From positions 1-34,569 of the forward strand of contig JAPOKA010000003.1 in NCBI GenBank assembly GCA_029977865.1: a stretch of DNA of 34,569 bases, given 5' to 3'. This stretch comes from a bacterium (GTDB lineage Bacteria; Planctomycetota; Phycisphaerae; Phycisphaerales; SM1A02). This document shows, in pieces, positions 32,635 through 34,569 of this stretch; positions within the stretch are counted from its first letter, which is position 1, and every line of letters begins with the position of its first letter. The translations under genes and the position numbers were made by a program. The notes below the pieces were generated by a model that was not told the origin of the DNA, did not search any database, and saw only the letters and a list, made by a program, of their open reading frames with translations.

Positions 32635-33996
32635 CTAGCTGGCTTGTGGGGCCGGTTCGCGGGAGAGATCCGATTCGAGCCGCTCGACATCGCCGGAGAG
32701 TCGCTGGTCGACCCGGCACCTGGCATCGATGGTGCGGATCGCGTGCATCACCGTGGTGTGGTCGCGGCCGCCGAAGTACCCGCCGATCTCCTCGAGGCTG
32801 AAGCGGGTGTGCTTGCGGGCGAGCCACATGCAGATCTGCCGCGGCAGGGCGATCGACTTGTGGCGACGCTTGGAGAGCAGGTCGGTCAGCTTGACGTCGT
32901 AGAACCGGGTCACCGCCTCGACAATGTTCTGGATGTTGGGCTGTCCGGCCGGCCGGTTATCCCCGGCATCGGCGGCGATGGCGGCCTTGGCCAGCTCGAG
33001 GGAGATCGGGGCATCCATGGCCGCGGCCAGCCCGCGGACCCGGGTCAGGGCGCCCTCGAGTTCGCGGATGTTGGAGTCGATGCGGGCGGCGATGTACGCC
33101 GGCACGTCCTCGGGAACCTCGAGGCCGAGCACCTTCGCCTTGGTCTTGAGGATCGACACCCGGGTCTCGAAGCAGGGCCGGTCGACCCGGGCGACGAGTC
33201 CGCAGTTGAAGCGGCTGGTGAGTCGCTCCTCGAGATCGGGAATGTCGCTCGGCGCAGCATCGGAGGAGAGCACCACCTGTCGGCCCGCCTGATAGAGGGC
33301 GTTGAAGGTGTGGAAGAACTCCTCCTGGCTCTGCTCGCGCTTGGAGAGGAAGTGGATGTCGTCGATGACGAGGATGTCGACGTTGCGGAATCGGTGGCGG
33401 AAGTCGCTCATTCGCCCCGCCTTGACCGACTCGTGGAAGGCGTCGGTGAAGCTCCCGCAGGAGAGGTAGCAGATGCGGGTGGTGGGAGCGTTGCGCAGGA
33501 TGGTCTGGGTGATCGCCTGCAGCAGGTGGGTCTTGCCGAGGCCGACCCCGCCATGGATGAAGTAGGGGTTGTAGGCCCGCCCGGGCTTGTCCGCGACCGC
33601 CACCGCGGCGGCGTGGGCGAGACGGTTGCCCGGCCCGACCACGAAGGTGTCGAAGGTGTAGTCGGGCGAGAGCAGCATCTGCTCGTCGAAGCGTGGGAGC
33701 GGGTCGTTTCCGTTGGACTGCACCGGCTGCGGTGCCGCGACGAACTCCTCCTCGGTGCCGACGAACCGGAACGCCAGCAGCCTTCCCGAGACCTGCTGGG
33801 CGGCCTCGGTGAACTGCCGCAGGCAGCACCGCTGCAGGTACCGCAGCTGCACCGGCTCGCGAACGAGCATGCGGACCACCCCGCCCTCGATGTCGAGCGG
33901 CTCGATCTCGTCGAACCAGTGCCGGCACATGTCGGCGTGGTTCCGGCGCAGGTAGTCGAGGAGGTTCGACTTGAATGAGGACTCGAGCCGCGGCAT
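32635..33996 (-). CDS. dnaA: chromosomal replication initiator DnaA
   Basis: The product is 453 residues, normal for DnaA. Domain I is at about 1-85. Domain II is a short linker (about 86-108), and the AAA+ domain III starts near 110 (LSPDYTFDTFVVGPGN). Walker A is GGVGLGKT (149-156), Walker B is VDILVIDDI (206-214), and LTSRFNCGLVARV (259-271) carries the arginine region. Domain IV ends with the box-binding signature LARKHTRFSLEEIGGYF and GGRDHTTVMHA (409-419). The ATG at 33996 has GGAG six bases upstream. Its promoter lies at 34130-34158. Downstream is the candidate oriC and then mutM, so the common dnaA-dnaN order does not hold here. Confidence 0.96.
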   Translation of the reverse strand: MPRLESSFKSNLLDYLRRNHADMCRHWFDEIEPLDIEGGVVRMLVREPVQLRYLQRCCLRQFTEAAQQVSGRLLAFRFVGTEEEFVAAPQPVQSNGNDPLPRFDEQMLLSPDYTFDTFVVGPGNRLAHAAAVAVADKPGRAYNPYFIHGGVGLGKTHLLQAITQTILRNAPTTRICYLSCGSFTDAFHESVKAGRMSDFRHRFRNVDILVIDDIHFLSKREQSQEEFFHTFNALYQAGRQVVLSSDAAPSDIPDLEERLTSRFNCGLVARVDRPCFETRVSILKTKAKVLGLEVPEDVPAYIAARIDSNIRELEGALTRVRGLAAAMDAPISLELAKAAIAADAGDNRPAGQPNIQNIVEAVTRFYDVKLTDLLSKRRHKSIALPRQICMWLARKHTRFSLEEIGGYFGGRDHTTVMHAIRTIDARCRVDQRLSGDVERLESDLSREPAPQAS

Positions 33997-34129
33997 CCGC
34001 GTCTCCACGGGGAAGAGAGGACCACCCACACGGTGTCCGCTGGGTTCGCCCCTCCTTGGGCGAGAGTGGGAACGATTCGGGACGGGATCTCGCGGAAACC
34101 GAAGGGCGTCGATCCGAACCGGGGTCGCG

Positions 34130-34158
34130 AATCTACGAAGCGTTCCCGGTGGCGTCAA
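34130..34158 (-). promoter_or_regulatory. dnaA promoter (sigma-70 type)
   Basis: On the minus strand TTGACG (34158-34153) and TAGATT (34135-34130) are separated by exactly 17 bases, matching the vegetative -35/-10 layout (5/6 and 4/6 consensus bases). Transcription would begin near 34123, giving a leader of about 125 bases before the dnaA ATG. The leader contains AAGGAGG and a GGACACC/GGTGGTCC hairpin just upstream of the start region. Confidence 0.65.
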
Positions 34159-34161
34159 CGA

Positions 34162-34569
34162 TCATCCCGCCGCTTCCTCGACGACGGCCTCGGACGGCGT
34201 ATCCGCCGGTTGGGGATTCGCCTCAGTCAACTGCTGCTCGTGTCGGCGGCGATTGGCGCGGTGATCCATCAGCACCAGGAGCCGCTCGCGATGGGCACCG
34301 CCATCGATGGCGTCGAGCCGCTCACGGATGAGTCCGAGCGGACTTCGTCGGGAGAGATGCACCACCACCACCGCCTCGGCGGTCCAGGTCCGAACCAGTT
34401 GCGCCAGATCCTCGACATGGAGATGGCGGCCGATCTTGGCTCGGCCGCGATGGTCCGCATCGAAGAAGGTGCACTCGCTGATCACCACCTTCGCGTTGGT
34501 GAACTCGGGTCGGAACAGGAACGGACCCATCTCGGTGTCGCCGGTGTAGGCGACCATGGGGATCTCCAG
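34162..34569 (-). CDS. RNase Z-like metallo-beta-lactamase fold protein, C-terminal part
   Basis: Only the last 135 codons or so are in the window; the frame stays open to the right edge, so ATG 34557 is internal. Visible features fit the C-terminal half of an RNase Z/ElaC-type MBL hydrolase: VAYTGDTEM with the metal-binding Asp, ISECTF about 18 residues later, HLHVEDLA with a metal His, and VVVVHLSRR with the final metal His. These enzymes process tRNA 3' ends or act on other phosphodiesters. The last 25 residues are a Gln/Pro/Glu-rich tail. The stop lies just before the dnaA promoter. Confidence 0.82.
   Translation of the reverse strand: MEIPMVAYTGDTEMGPFLFRPEFTNAKVVISECTFFDADHRGRAKIGRHLHVEDLAQLVRTWTAEAVVVVHLSRRSPLGLIRERLDAIDGGAHRERLLVLMDHRANRRRHEQQLTEANPQPADTPSEAVVEEAAG

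Noticed and set aside
1-34569. Apparent abundance of CGATCG/GATCG words
   Set aside because: I could not compare with an expectation from codon use. A count against shuffled codons would be needed before calling it a genome signature.
1-34569. tRNA, rRNA, CRISPR arrays, transposases, integrases
   Set aside because: I looked in all gaps and saw no cloverleaf-like sequence, repeat-spacer pattern or mobile-element gene; the intergenic space is too small except for 32198-32634.

Overview
This is a gene-dense, very GC-rich bacterial segment with 20 protein genes (two cut by the window edges) and no visible tRNA, rRNA, CRISPR array or insertion sequence. The gene set suggests a Planctomycetota chromosome: MoxR / DUF58 / BatA-like / amidotransferase-like vWA / giant coiled-coil protein / squalene-cyclase-repeat protein in one operon, ExbD-like pairs behind a TolQ-like protein, a CotH protein with Gly-Pro inserts, and DUF4956. 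The high GC hints at a Phycisphaerae-type lineage, but this is an inference from gene content alone.

Region 1-11043 holds two convergent, tightly packed operons that look like one envelope system. The plus-strand operon (1-5149) encodes a large single-pass coiled-coil protein (5' end outside the window), a MotA/TolQ/ExbB-like channel and two different ExbD/TolR-like proteins. The minus-strand operon (11043-5163) encodes a GTPase with a C-terminal membrane anchor, a GAP1-N2-type GTPase-associated protein with a membrane segment, and a lipoprotein with a very long low-complexity linker and a C-terminal vWA domain. Most junctions in both operons are 4-base ATGA/GTGA overlaps. This is the best candidate for an undescribed system: a predicted GTP-controlled, ion-driven stator linked to an envelope vWA protein.

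Region 11171-17876 is mixed: a divergent RidA/SDR pair sharing an 11-bp inverted repeat, a terminator-like hairpin, a secreted EF-hand/CotH protein followed by DUF4956, then comEC.

Region 31205-17899 (minus strand) is a seven-gene Bat-like operon running from the MoxR AAA+ ATPase to two exported proteins of unknown function. It is divergent from mutM.

Region 31328-34569 holds mutM, a 437-bp gene-free and relatively AT-rich stretch with DnaA boxes (candidate oriC), dnaA (minus strand, with a recognisable promoter), and the end of an RNase Z-like metallo-beta-lactamase gene. dnaN is not in its common place beside dnaA. The window therefore probably includes the replication origin region.
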